From: Oceanospirillales bacterium
GTDB taxonomy: Bacteria > Pseudomonadota > Gammaproteobacteria > Pseudomonadales > Balneatricaceae
Assembly: GCA_018223185.1 (NCBI GenBank)
Contig: JAAEYW010000003.1
Coordinates: 27,691 to 64,191 of the forward strand
DNA: 36,501 bases
Direction: 5' to 3'
Numbering within the stretch: the first letter of the stretch is position 1; every line of letters begins with the position of its first letter. Both the position numbers and the translations under genes were made by a program. Below the pieces are notes generated by a model, which was given only the letters and a program-made list of their open reading frames with translations, was not told where the DNA came from and made no database searches. Below are positions 1-13,400 of the stretch, piece by piece.

Positions 1-1019
1 GCGCTGCGCAACTTTGATTTCAGTGGCGCCAATCTGGCTGGTGCCGACTTCCGTGGCCTTGATCTGTCGGGCGTAAATTTCAGCGGTGCCAATCTGTCCG
101 GTGCCCTGTTTGACGGTAGCAGCCTGCTGCGCAAGTCCAGCTTTGACAGCGCCATTCTGACCGGTATCAACTGGAGCGGCGTGGACCTGCGCGGTCTTGA
201 TTTCTCCGGTGCCGACCTGAGCGGCGCGATCTTCGCCGGTCTGGATCTGTCTCACATTAACCTGAGCGGCGCCAATCTGAGCGGTGCCAACCTGAGCGGT
301 ACCAACCTGCGCTGGGCCAACCTGATCGGTTCCAACCTGAGTGGTGCCAACCTGTCCTACGCACTGGCGCTGGATGTGGACTGGTCGAACTGGTTCAGCA
401 GCGACCTGAGTTTCGATAGCGATACCCGCCTGACCGGCCTGGTCGTGGATGTGGATCTGCGTAGCCTGTTCGGTTCGTTGTCCACCGGGACTGTGCGTCT
501 GGCCAGCGGCCTGGACCTGTCCGGCCGGACAGCGAAGGACTGGAGCGGCTGGGATCTGTCGGGTATCGACTTCAGCGGCGTGAACCTGACTGGTTTCGAC
601 CTGTCTGGCAGTAACCTGCGTTCTGTAATTTTCGATACTGCGATTCTGGACGGGGTCAACCTGTCCGGTGCGCTGGCACTGGATGTGGATTGGACCGGTG
701 TGACCGGCACTCTGGCTGACATTAGCGGCCTGCTGTCGCGTATCCTGTCGGGCTCAGGCTCCTCTCTGCCATCGGCCAGTACCGGCAGTGCAACCACCTG
801 GGGCAGCACTATCGACCTGAGCGGCTTCGATTTCTCCGGCTGGGATCTGAGTGGTCTGGACTTCAGCGGCATCACGCTGGGTGACCTGAAACTGAATTGG
901 TCAACCCTGACCAATGTGAACTTCACCGGTGCGACCTTCGGCGCGGTGGACTGGACCGGCTCGCGCTGGTCCGGCGTGACCCTGCCAAGCGGCACCCTGT
1001 CGGGCATTTTCCGCGATGT
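1..1019 (+). repeat. Perfect direct repeat, copy A (may extend upstream)
   Basis: Read base by base, this stretch equals 4945-5963 with a constant offset of 4,944 bp (1,648 codons, in frame), synonymous positions included. It encodes pentapeptide repeats. Identity already holds at the first base, so the left end is unknown. The right end is sharp: base 1020 is G where copy B has T, and beyond it the proteins are only moderately similar. Confidence 0.95.
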
Positions 1020-1430
1020 GGATTTCAGCGGGTTTACCTTCAACAGCAATATCAGCTGGGATCTGTCCAGCTCACAGACCGACTTTACCGGTATCAAGCT
1101 CAAGGACAGTAATGGCGGCAGCAGCTTCTTTGCCAACCTGAAATCCGCCTGGGATGGCCTGACGTACGCACCCAAACTGAATTTCGACTGGGCTGATTTC
1201 TCCGGTCTGGATCTCTCCGGCTGGACCGGGGCATCCGGTGACAGCTTCCAGTTCGGCAGCTTCAAGGGCGTGTCGTTCAACAACTTTACGCTGCCGTCAC
1301 TGGCAAGCGGAAACTGGAATTTCTCTGGTCTGGACTTGTCGCTGGGTGACTGGAGTGGCTTTAGTATCGGCGATGGCAGCAGCAGTACCGGCCTCGATTT
1401 CGACCTGTCGAACCTGAACGGCGCCAATAT
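1..1430 (+). repeat. Pentapeptide-repeat block I
   Basis: Tandem five-residue repeats of A(N/D)LSG type, for example GANLSGANLSGTNL, pass into a looser FDLSG/LDFSG pattern with Trp-rich DWSGWDLSG stretches. Pentapeptide repeats (Pfam PF00805 family) form a right-handed quadrilateral beta-helix. Here the block leads into the first EF-hand-loop module at about 1440. It continues from upstream of the window. Confidence 0.88.
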
Positions 1431-4400
1431 CGCTGGTGCTCTGAATACGATCGCCTCTGCCGCCGGAGCGTTCTACAACGCGCTGACCTCGTTCCAGGGC
1501 TTCAACGCCAGCTTCCTGAGCAGCCTCGGCATGAACGAGGTGGTGATTGACGACGTCTTTGGTACACCGCTGTCAGGCCCGGCGTTTGCCTTTACGCCGA
1601 GTTTTACGCCTAACGGTTCGGACAGTGTCAGCCTGGGCTTCCGGGTACAGGTCAATCAGGACCTGATGAGTCGCCTCGAATTTGCCGTTGGACTGGAAGA
1701 CCTGGGTGTTGAGGCCCTGTCTACGCTGGGCAGCTTTGACGTCTCAGGCACGGCGATGGCGCGTCTGGTCGTTGCACTCGACCTGGAAGCCATGGCCGAA
1801 GTACCGTTGGTAAGCCAAGGTACGGTGGTGGGTGATCTGCCGGTGCCTTCGTTCAGTGATACCGAAGTGCTGGTAGGACTGAATCGTTTCGATGTGGGGG
1901 CCAGTGCGGGGCTGTACGGCTTTACCGCAACGCTGGAAGTAGCCAATCTTGGTGCCGTATCGGTGCTGGACGGTCAACTTGCCCTGTCGGTGGCCGGACG
2001 TGTGGGACTGGTTGATCCCAATGGCGATGGCAAATTGAGTCTGTCCGAAATTTCGGCACTGAAAGCGGCGGACCCGACCAGCTGGTACCGTAATGTCATT
2101 ACCCTGACACCCGCGGCCAAGTTTGATGCAGGCTTCCGTGTCGAAGTCGCGCCCGAGATCACTATCGGTGGTTCAACGTTCACCGAACTGCTGGGCACCC
2201 CGATTGTTAACGTCAACACGGATCATCTGTTCACTACTGACGATAATGGCAACACCCGCTTCAACTCACCGGCTGTGACCCTCGATGTGGCGCTAACTGC
2301 GACCCATAGGGACCAGCTGCTGTCCGTTTTGCAGCAGTTCAAGGCAAGCGGTGACAGCGCACTGGAAAGTGATTTCCTCAACACTGTTATTCCGGGGATC
2401 GACAAGTCTCTGAGCGAGCTGTTTACCGTCAGTGGTGATCAGAATGTTCTGAGTAGCCTGTTCAACCTGCAGAGTGCGGCCGAAGCCTACTTCGGGGCCA
2501 GCACGCTGGGCTTTGATGGTACAACCGGAACTGAAACAGCCACCATTCGTGGTCTGGCGGCTGTCCTGAATGAGGCGCTTGCCAAGGCCTCTGCCATGCC
2601 ATTCAGCCCGGTGCAGCAGGACTGGTCCGGCGCGCAATTGGCCTGGACCGATTTCAGCGGCATGGACCTGCGTGGCTTCAACTTCGTCGGTGCGGACCTG
2701 CGCGGTGCCAACTTCACCGGCACCGATCTGACCGGCGTCAACTTTGCCGGTGCCAATCTGGCCGGTGCGACCTTTGCCACCTATGATGCGAATGGCAAGG
2801 TCACCTCCGGGGCCGTACTGCGCGATGCCAGCCTGCGGGGGGCAACCCTGGCAGGTCTGTCACTGGCGGGTCTGGACCTGCGTGGTGCCATTTTTGCCGA
2901 TACTGACCTGAGTGGTGTCGACCTGACGGCGGCGTCCCTGATTGCGGCCAATTTCAGCCGGGCATCCATCAGCAACACCACCAAGGTGGCAGGCGCGCTC
3001 TTCACCGGTGATCTGGCCAAAGCGCTGGAAACGGCTGACGACTACCTGTCAGCGGTTCGCCTCGATCCGGTCAGTGGTGTGGCTGACCTGTCCAACTACC
3101 TGCTGGACGGTTTTGATCTCAGTAACCTGGATCTGTCCCGGGTTGACTTCAGCAATGCCCGCCTGGCCGGTGCCAATCTGCGTGAAGCTGTGCTGGATGT
3201 GAATCGCCTGGGCAATACTGTACTGGATCAGGCGCTGATCTATCAGGCACAGTTTCAGAATGCAGCGGCGGATGTGCAGGCGTTGCTGGATCAGGCCATC
3301 GCTTTCGGTTCTGACCTGACCAGCCTGGATTTCTCGAATGCAGCCACGTTGCTGAACCAGCTCAAGAGTATCGGTGCTGATGCAGGCTCAATCGGGGCCG
3401 ATCTGTCCGGTTTCGACCTGTCCGGCTTTGACCTGTCCGGTATCGACTTCAGCAACGTCAGCCTGCTGGGTGTCAAACTGAACGGCTCATTGTTTGCGGG
3501 TGCCGACTTGAGCAATGCCGTGCTGGATGACAGCACTAGCTTTATTGGTGCCAACCTGGCGGATGTGCAGGGCCTGCCGGATGTGCTGAAAGGTAATTTC
3601 GAACGGGCCAACCTGGCAGGTGTGGACCTGACCGGCAAAGTGCTCGATAACCTGAACCTGGCCGGTGCCAACCTGACCGGCGCGATTCTCACCGATGCCA
3701 GCCTGACCCTGACCAACCTGCGCGGTGCGGTGCTGGCCAATATCGAAGCGGCGGGTGCGGATGCTGCGGCACAGCTGGATGCCCTGACAGCGGCACTGAG
3801 TGGTGCGATCTATGACGAACTGACGCGCCTCAACGCCGCATCGGCGGAGACATTGAAAGCGGCCATGGCTCCTTTTGAGCTGGACGGAGTCTTTGCCGAA
3901 GGGGCCGAAGGGCCTCTGTTCAGCTTCCTCGGTGGTCTGCAAATCAACACAGACGGCATCACGCTGGGTCTGAACCTGCAAGTAAACATCGATACGGAAG
4001 TCAGTCGGGAGTTTGTGCTCGATAGTTCCGACCTGCCGGCAGAAGCCCGGCAGTTGGCACCCGAGTTCAACCTGTCGGCACTTGCCAGCGCACGCTTGGT
4101 GGCGGCGCTGAATGCCGATATGGGGGTTGATATCGCCAGTGGCAGCGAGGGCGCGTTCAGCCTCGACAGCGAAACCTGGCTGCGTCTGAACCGCTTTGAC
4201 GCTGGCGTTCGCCTGGCTGTCAGTGACCTGGAGGCTGCACTCTCTGTAGCCGGACTGGCCAACGTGGAGGTCACTGAAGGGCTGATCGATGTGCGTGCGG
4301 CCGCCCAGCTGACATTGATCGACCCGAATAATGACGATGGTCTGAACCGTATTACCAGCACCGAGCGCGGCTCCACCGCCTGGTCTGATCTGGTTGAGTT

Positions 4401-7400
4401 GACCACCACTTCCAACCTGCGTGGCAGCCTGCTGCTGAATGCATCGGGAGAGGGGTTCAGCCTCAATGATTTTGGTCTGCCGACGCTGATTTTCCGGGCG
4501 CCGGAACTGATCACTCAGAACGCCGAAACCGGTGACTGGGAGGTTGCTTCACCGGAACTGTTCCTGGATGTTCGTATCACCGAAACGCTGAAAGACAGCA
4601 TTCTCGATCTACTGGCCAGCATCGACAGTACCGGTAATTCCGCTCTGGATAATGCCGTTCTCAACGGCAAGATTCCCGGGCTAGACAAGAGCGTCAACGA
4701 GCTGTTGGGCTTCGACAGCGACAGCAGTGACGCAGCCAGCATCAATGTGTTCAAGCTGCAAGCTGCTGCCGCGGCTTACCTGAACGACTTCAGTTACACC
4801 ACAGAATTCCCATCTCTCTCCGGTCTGGTTGAGGCGCTGAATCTGTCGCTGTCGCGTGACCTGAGTGTTCCATTTACGACCAGCCAAACGGACTGGAGCG
4901 GCTTTGATCTGTCCGGCTTTGATTTCAGCAAGCTGGGTATCGATGCGCTGCGCAACTTTGATTTCAGTGGCGCCAATCTGGCTGGTGCCGACTTCCGTGG
5001 CCTTGATCTGTCGGGCGTAAATTTCAGCGGTGCCAATCTGTCCGGTGCCCTGTTTGACGGTAGCAGCCTGCTGCGCAAGTCCAGCTTTGACAGCGCCATT
5101 CTGACCGGTATCAACTGGAGCGGCGTGGACCTGCGCGGTCTTGATTTCTCCGGTGCCGACCTGAGCGGCGCGATCTTCGCCGGTCTGGATCTGTCTCACA
5201 TTAACCTGAGCGGCGCCAATCTGAGCGGTGCCAACCTGAGCGGTACCAACCTGCGCTGGGCCAACCTGATCGGTTCCAACCTGAGTGGTGCCAACCTGTC
5301 CTACGCACTGGCGCTGGATGTGGACTGGTCGAACTGGTTCAGCAGCGACCTGAGTTTCGATAGCGATACCCGCCTGACCGGCCTGGTCGTGGATGTGGAT
5401 CTGCGTAGCCTGTTCGGTTCGTTGTCCACCGGGACTGTGCGTCTGGCCAGCGGCCTGGACCTGTCCGGCCGGACAGCGAAGGACTGGAGCGGCTGGGATC
5501 TGTCGGGTATCGACTTCAGCGGCGTGAACCTGACTGGTTTCGACCTGTCTGGCAGTAACCTGCGTTCTGTAATTTTCGATACTGCGATTCTGGACGGGGT
5601 CAACCTGTCCGGTGCGCTGGCACTGGATGTGGATTGGACCGGTGTGACCGGCACTCTGGCTGACATTAGCGGCCTGCTGTCGCGTATCCTGTCGGGCTCA
5701 GGCTCCTCTCTGCCATCGGCCAGTACCGGCAGTGCAACCACCTGGGGCAGCACTATCGACCTGAGCGGCTTCGATTTCTCCGGCTGGGATCTGAGTGGTC
5801 TGGACTTCAGCGGCATCACGCTGGGTGACCTGAAACTGAATTGGTCAACCCTGACCAATGTGAACTTCACCGGTGCGACCTTCGGCGCGGTGGACTGGAC
5901 CGGCTCGCGCTGGTCCGGCGTGACCCTGCCAAGCGGCACCCTGTCGGGCATTTTCCGCGATGTTGACTTTGGCAATTTCAGCTTCAACAGCAATATTACC
6001 TGGTCGCTGAGCGGTGCCGATTTTGCTGGCATCGACCTGACCGGCGTCAGCGGTATCGGTGATTTCCTCACCAATATCAAGAGTGCCTGGAGTACGGGTG
6101 GCAGCTCAACGCCACTGGACTTCAGTGGGGTGAATTTCTCCGGCCTTGATCTGTCTGCATTGACCACTCTGAGTGCTGATCTGTTCCAGTTTGGCAGTTT
6201 CCGTGGTGCCGATTTCAGCGGTGTCAGCCTGCCGGATATCGGTATCAACTGGGACTTCTCCGGCCTTGATCTGTCGCTGGGCAACTGGAACGGTTTGACC
6301 GTTGCCGGCGACGGTACCTCCAAGCTCAACCTGAATGGCGCTAGTTTGCTGGGTGCCTCCATGGACATTGGTGCCTATATCGGCTCTGCAGCCGGCGCCT
6401 TCTACGATGCCCTGACCAGCTTCGGCACAGCGACAGCTGCATTCATCACCAGTCTGGAGATGGATCAGGCGGTACTCGACAATGTGTTCGGCGAGCCGCT
6501 TGACGGACCACGCATTGCCATCAGCCCGATTTTCGACACCAGCGGCAGTGAAGTTATTCTTGGCTTTAACCTGATCAGCAATATTGATCAGTTGCTCAGC
6601 TTTGGTTTCGACTTTGCGCTGGGCGATGTCCTGACTCTCGGCGCAGAAGGATTGGGGCGCTTTATCCTGGCGCTGGATCTGGATGCTGGTATTGCGGTGG
6701 CTACACGTACCGGATCTACGCCGGTGGGAGATATTCCGCTGCCGCAGCCGGGTGATTCCGATATCTTCTTTAACCTGAACCGCTTCGATACCGGCGTGGC
6801 GCTGGATCTGTTTAACATTCAGGCGATTCTCAGTGCGGCTGACTTTGCCAGCGCGGGTATAACCGATGGCGAGTTCAGCGTACGCGTTGCCGCCAGCATC
6901 ACCGCAGAAGACCCGGATAACAGCGACGGCAGGGGACGCATTACCCTGAGCGATTTCAGCACCGCCGGGTTCGATGCTGTCTTTGACCTGACGCCAGCGA
7001 TGTCTCTGGATGGCCGCTTCGTGTTGGGTGGCAATCTGGGGGGCTTCAATGTGACGGACTGGGGCAACCCGGTTCTGACGATCACCTCCAACATCGTCAA
7101 CGGTACGTTCTCGCCGGATTATTTTTTCGATGTCAGCATTGACGCCACCACCGTACGTACCAATCTGGAAGAGCTGTTTACACAGGTCGCCACGGTCGCC
7201 AGTACGTTGGATGGCTCCGGCTTCCTCGAAGCCGTGCTGCCGTTCCTCGATACCAGCCTGGGCGAGATGCTCAAGAGCGAAGATGGCCGTACGCTGGGTG
7301 ATGTACTGTCCTTCCAGCGCGTTAGTCTTGATGCTGGTGGCAACGAAGTGCGCACCACCGTGCTGGATGATTACTACGCCAGCACCGGTGATCACACTTA

Positions 7401-10400
7401 CAGCGGACTGGTGAGCTGGCTGCGTGATTTCCTCGGTGCAACCGGTGTCTATTCCGATCTTGAAGCCCTGCTGCCAAGTCAGTACGGCGAGTCTGAACAG
7501 GGGCCGTTTACCATCGGTGGCGGTCTGTTCCTTGATGATCAGAACGAAATTCAGCACCTGAGTGTTGATGCAACCGGCGGCAGCTATACCCTGAACTTTA
7601 CTCAGGGTGGTGTGGATTACGCCACGGGCAATATTGCTTTTGATGCTGATGCGGCAACCGTTGAAACCGCTCTGCGGGCTGCTCTGGGTGCGCTGTTTGT
7701 TGATATAGCCAACCTGACGGTCACCGATGAAGGCAACGGCATACTGGCCATCACTTTTGCCGGTCAATGGGCGGCGACCAATGTTTCACAGCTGCGTATC
7801 GACAGCACCAATCTGACCGGTGGTCAGGCACGCGTTGCCACCGCTCAGCAAGGCGGTGCGCGTGGCCTGTCACTTGATCTTGGGCTGAATCTGGGCAAGA
7901 TGTTGTCGCTGCCGTTCAACCTGGGCACAGGACTGGACGAACTGGGCTTTGCACTCAAGGGCGATGGCACGCTTGACCTTGAAGCCCTGTTGAATCTCGA
8001 CCTGTCTTTTGGCCTGGCGTTCAACAGTCTGGATACACTGACCAGTGGCAGCAGCTATTACTTCCAGGCCCGTGACATCTCCGCGCAGGTTGTAGCCGGT
8101 ACCGACAGTTTTAACGCCGGTGTCTCACTTGGCGTACTGGATGCCGAGATCGACAACGGCAGTGTTCATTTTGTGGCCGATGCGGGTGTCACCATCAAGG
8201 ACAGTGCTGCGGCCGTTGCAATGGGTCAGCGCGTATCACTGGCTGACTTTACTGCGGCTGCAAGCGTTTCCGATCTGATCGACGCCAGCGCAACGGTTTG
8301 GGCTGAAGCGGATTTCCCGCTTAAGGCCAACCTGTTCGGCGGCAATCTGACCAAACTGACCGGCGGCGAGCAGCCCAGTATCGAAGTGTACTGGGGCAGC
8401 GAAGCACTGCCGATCGACATGGACCTGATCACGCAGACCGATCCGGTTATCGTGAAGAAAAACCTCACCAATCTGGCCAGCCTGTCCAACATGACACCGG
8501 CCATGATGGTGCAGATGCTGGTGAATATCGGCGACTTCCTGAACCAGTTCCGTGATTCCGAAGTGTTCCAGATTCCGATTCCGTTCACCGGTACGGATCT
8601 GGGCGATGCGTTTGATTTCGCCTACGGCTGGACTCAGGTACTGAACGAAAAACTGCAGGGCGTACTGAGTTTCGACCTGACCAGCGGAGAGGTCGTTTCT
8701 CCGCGCCTGACCGATGACCTGGCCTTCGATCTGGTACTTCAGCGTCCGGGCGATCTGGTGCCCAGTCTGTATACCGTCACCTTGCTGCAGGCTGATACGG
8801 CAGCTTTCACTCATATCAATGAACTGGCCGATTACATCAGTGGCCGTATTTCCGAAACGACTAACGGCGCCTTGCAGTTGCAGGACAGCCTGCCGCAGTG
8901 GGTGAGTGATACGACGACCACGGACACGACCAACACCGATACCACTAGTGGTAACAGTGCAGCAGTCACCGGAACCGCAGCCAATGTGAGTGAGGAGCAG
9001 GCTGGCGGTGAGCCGGTCAATGCTGAGTTGCGCTTTGATCTGGGCACGGCAACAGGCACCCTGTCGCTCGCGTACAAAGGTGGTGTGAGCCAGAATCTGC
9101 TGATCACTGCGGCGATGAGCGATATCGACATCGCGACAGCGCTGGCGGAAAAGTTCGCCTCAATAACCGGTACGGTTGCCGATAATATTGACGTTACCGG
9201 CAGTCGTGGTGAAGGTTTCCGCATTGAATTCGCCGGTGCAGTCTCCGGTCGTGCCTATACCGCGGACGACTTTACTTACAGCATGAATGTGCCATCAACA
9301 GCCAAGTCTTCGGTGACCGAGACTGAGCTCAGCACCAGCGGTGGCAGCGAGGTCAAGGTGCTGGCCTTCAGTGGTTATGCATCAGGCAAGTTTGAATTGC
9401 AGTTGATGGGCCGGACCACCGACCCGATCCGGTACATCGGAGACCCGACCGGTGAGCTGCAGGCCAAGATGATCCGCCAGGCACTGGAGAAAATTGTCGG
9501 TGTCGGTAATGTCAGCGTAACTTTCCCGCAGAAGGACCCTCTGGATCCGACGGGCAAAAAATCGAACTACGGATCTGCGCCCAAGTTCTTGATTACATTC
9601 AAGGGCGACTTGGCCAATCAGGATATCCCTGATATGTCGGTGTACTACGGCAACCTGAAAGAGGGCACTTATGTGCCTGCAGGTGAGACTCGTGGTGTCA
9701 CTTTGGTAGAGCTGACGCCGGGGCAGAATGCATCCGGTGAAGTACAAACCGTTAGCATCAGTGCCGCTACCGGTACTCCGGCCAGCTTTGATTTGACCTG
9801 GAACTATGGCGGCAAGACCTGGACCACCCCGGGCTCTCTGTCCAGTGAAATAAGCGCCTCCAGCCTGCGTGTAGCCCTGCTGAACGCGACCTCCGGAGCC
9901 AGTCGTCTGGGTGATATCAACGGGCTTGAGATTGAAGTCAGACAGGTTGGTTCAGGCAGCTGGGAAGTGAGCTTTGGCGGTATTCTGGCAGGCCAGAATG
10001 TCGCCGAGCTGGCCGTAACCAATCTGACCAATGCCACGACCCCGGATGTATCGCTGGGCACGATCCGCGAAGCCTATCTGCGTAACGAAGTGCAGGAGAT
10101 TCTGCTGGGTGCATCGGTGGGCGAGTACCGTGTTCAGCTGGGTGAAGATGGCTCGCTGTCAGATGGCTTCGCCGCCACGGCATCTGCCGCCGAACTGCAG
10201 GCAATACTCGAAGGCATGGCCGATATCGGTGTTGGCAATGTGAAGGTGACCGGAGAGCCGCAGCGCTGGACGGTCGAGTTCATCGGTCGCTTGGCAGGGA
10301 AAAATCTGCCGCAGCTGCTGATGAGCCCGCTGCAGTCCATCGCACTGGAGCCGGTGGTTGCGGGTGCTGGTGAAACCGTGACTCAGGTTGTCGAACTCAA

Positions 10401-13400
10401 GTTTGCCGATGAAAGCACCTATGCGGTCAGCGTCGATATCGCCAACATGAGCATTGCTGAAGCTCAGCAGGCATTGCTTGAAGCATTGGAACAGCTTGAG
10501 GGTGTCGGCGCAGGCAATGTCAGTGTGGTCGCGGCCAATACTCCCGCGGGTGAAAGCCAGCGTTGGGACGTGCTCTTTACCGGTGCTCTGGCAGGCAAGA
10601 CAGTACAGGCACTTAACCTGAACGTAACGCTGAAAGTCACCACCGGCGGCACGACTCAAACCACCACCGAGCAGATCGAAGGGCAGGAGATCCGTGCCAG
10701 CCTGATACAGGTCAGCACCTCTGAGCAGCGCCCGATGTCCGGCGGCCTGACATGGGGCAAACTCAGTATTCGCCCCGTTAACGTGGATGACTTCACCTAT
10801 GTGGCGATCATTCCGAGTACCGGCGTGCTGCTGGAAGGTATTCAGGTTGGCAGCGCGGCAACCAACCTCAATGAAGTGCAGCGCCTGACTGTCAGTGATG
10901 CCGCTTCAGGCAGTTATACCCTGACCTTGTCGCTCGCCAGCGGTGACACCTTCACTACAGCTGCGATTGCAGCGGGTGCCGACGCGGCAACGATCCAGAC
11001 CGCCATCAACAATGCCCTGGATACCGCCGGCAGTGTTACGGTTGCTCTGGAAAACGACCAGCAAAGCAATGTGTTTGAAATTACCTTCAGCGGCGCACTG
11101 GCCAAGACCGATGTGCCTTTGCTGAGTGCCAATTTCGCCGGGCTCCGGGCCTACGAAGGTGCCGAAGCCGTTGCCTACACGCTGCAGGAAGGACGTACTG
11201 AAACCACCGCACAGGTAGGGCGTGACGAAGTACAACGTCTGACCTTCAATAACGTCAGTGACGGCATGTACTCACTGGTCATGCAGCTTGATGGCAGCTA
11301 CTACAACCTGCAGGAACCACTTGAAGTACTGCCGACTGAAACCGCTCTTGATGCATGGTTAACCAGTCTCGAGATTGATTTCACCGGGTTGAGCCTGCAT
11401 GAAAAGCGGGCGATTGAACTTGAACGCTCGATAGAACTGGCCTTCAAAACCGGTGATCGAGCCATCGCCGGAGCTGAAGTTACGGTAATAGCTGTGCCGG
11501 GCGAGACAGCCAATGCGTTCAGTTATGACATCCAGTTCTCGGGCGCCTTGGGTGATCGGAATCTGCCGACTCTGCTGGTCTTCCACCGTCTGCAGGCCGT
11601 CGATACCACGACCAGCTACGGTAATGGCAGCGAAGCACTGGGCTTTGGTACCGGTGGCCGCCAGGCTGAAACCGAGATCGGTCCGAAATTTAACACCCTG
11701 GAAGATTTCGCACAGGTTCTGGCGGATGCGATAAACGAACTGCTGCCCAGCGGTGAAACCTTCAACATCGCGGCCCGCTTCGACCCGGTCGCGATGGATT
11801 TCATGTTTGATATCAGCCTGTCGCCGTCACTGCCGGCGCTGGAGTTGCCGATCGGACTGGATATCGACGACCTTGATCCGCTGGCCTCCCTTGAACTGTC
11901 GGGCCTGTTGGCGATCAATGGTGGTGTCGACCTGACCACTACCATTGGTCTGGACTTCGACCGCCCGGAAGATTTCCAGATCAACGGTGGCGTACTGATG
12001 TCGGGCGATGTGCTGGGTGCCAGGGTGGGCGGTGTTGACCAGTCCTTCGCACGTTTCCTGCAGGACCCGGCCAAGCCCTATGATCCGGCTACAGAAATTG
12101 ACTCTGGCAATGTGGACGCCAATAACGACCCGATCATGGAGCCTAATCCGGATTACAATCCGACCGTGGCGACCAGCTTTAATGTCAATTTCGATGGCGA
12201 CAGCTACACCGTCACCCTCAGTGCGGCCTCGCAGGATGACAACGGCAATCTGAATGACCTGCTGGCCGATATTCGCACCGCACTAAGCGGTGTTGCCGTA
12301 CATGCCAACAGTGCCCTGAGTCGTCTGGGATATCAGAACCTGGGTCAGGCCGTTGATGTGGCCATCGGTCAGGATGACAATAGCGACAGCCAGTTGGCCT
12401 TTACCCTGTACGGCAAGACAGTCACTACTGCGGGAGTATCCGCCAGTGGTGCATTCTCAAGCGTGTTCGGTATTACGACTCTGAGCACACCGATCGAGCT
12501 TTCAACCCAGGGTCTGCCGGGTTCACTGACCCTCGGCAACGGCAGTGCTTTTGATCTGATTATTAACGGGGCCGATGATCTGGTCAGTGGCGGCAATACG
12601 GCCACCACCGGGGATAATCGCATCACCGTCGGTATCGCATCGGGCACCTATACACCTCAAACACTGGTCACTGCACTCAATACGGCTCTGGCCGGTGTGT
12701 CAGGCAGTGCGCTGGGGCCGTTGCAGGCCAAGGTCAGCAATCTGGGTGAAGCACTGAAATTCAGTCTTGGCACGTTGCCGGATGGCTCTCCGGTACTGAT
12801 CCTGAATACGCTGGGGCAGCATATCGCCTCATTGGACTTTGCGGCACAGGGTCACGACCCGCTGGTGCGCCATTTCGGCTTTGTCAGCGATGCCCTCAAC
12901 AAGGCTGGTGGCGTCTCCATCTTCCTTGAGGATACGTTGATTGGAGCCCGTCTCACCGCGGGTGTCGAGCAGTTCCAGGGCAGTGCCTCCATTGGCTTTG
13001 TTGATCTGTCGATGGATAACATGCTGGCGCAGATTGATGCCGGTGTGAACGTACGTCTGCTGGATGGCCCGGACGGCAATCCGGGTGGGCGTGTCTATCT
13101 GGATGAGCTGATTGACGCCGCAACGCTGACGGACAACCTGTTGGGCATGCGTGGTGCCGTGGCCGTGACAGCCGGTGGCAGTAATACATTGATTGCAGCC
13201 CCGCGCGGTGATGCCGCTGGTGTGATCTCTGAAGATGTGGGCCTGACAATCACCCTTGAGGGCGATACGCTCAATGGTGGCAAGCCGATTCAGCTGAGCG
13301 TAAAGCTGCTGGCATCCTCAACGTTGAACAACACCAGTGTGGCGGATCTGGCCAGTGACCTTAACGCCGCGGTCGACACGGCAATTGATCGCTGGAATGC

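Noticed and set aside
181-183. GTG at 181 as start codon of the giant gene
   Set aside because: The frame is open from base 1 with clear pentapeptide repeats before 181, there is no ribosome binding site, and the identical codon occurs mid-protein at 5125.
357-1427. Long antisense open frame, also at 5301-6368
   Set aside because: It is the reverse of the pentapeptide blocks. Strong codon bias on the sense strand keeps the opposite frame free of stops; the translation is Pro/Arg/Ser-rich with no family features, and the two copies match simply because the DNA is duplicated.
1-1430. Pentapeptide blocks as a Qnr/MfpA-type gyrase protector
   Set aside because: Those are stand-alone proteins of about 180-220 aa; here the repeats are part of a protein of more than 9,000 residues with adhesin-type domains.
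6106-7767. 553-codon antisense open frame
   Set aside because: It lies wholly inside the giant gene, opposite well-conserved module 3, and its translation has no recognisable domain or ribosome binding site.
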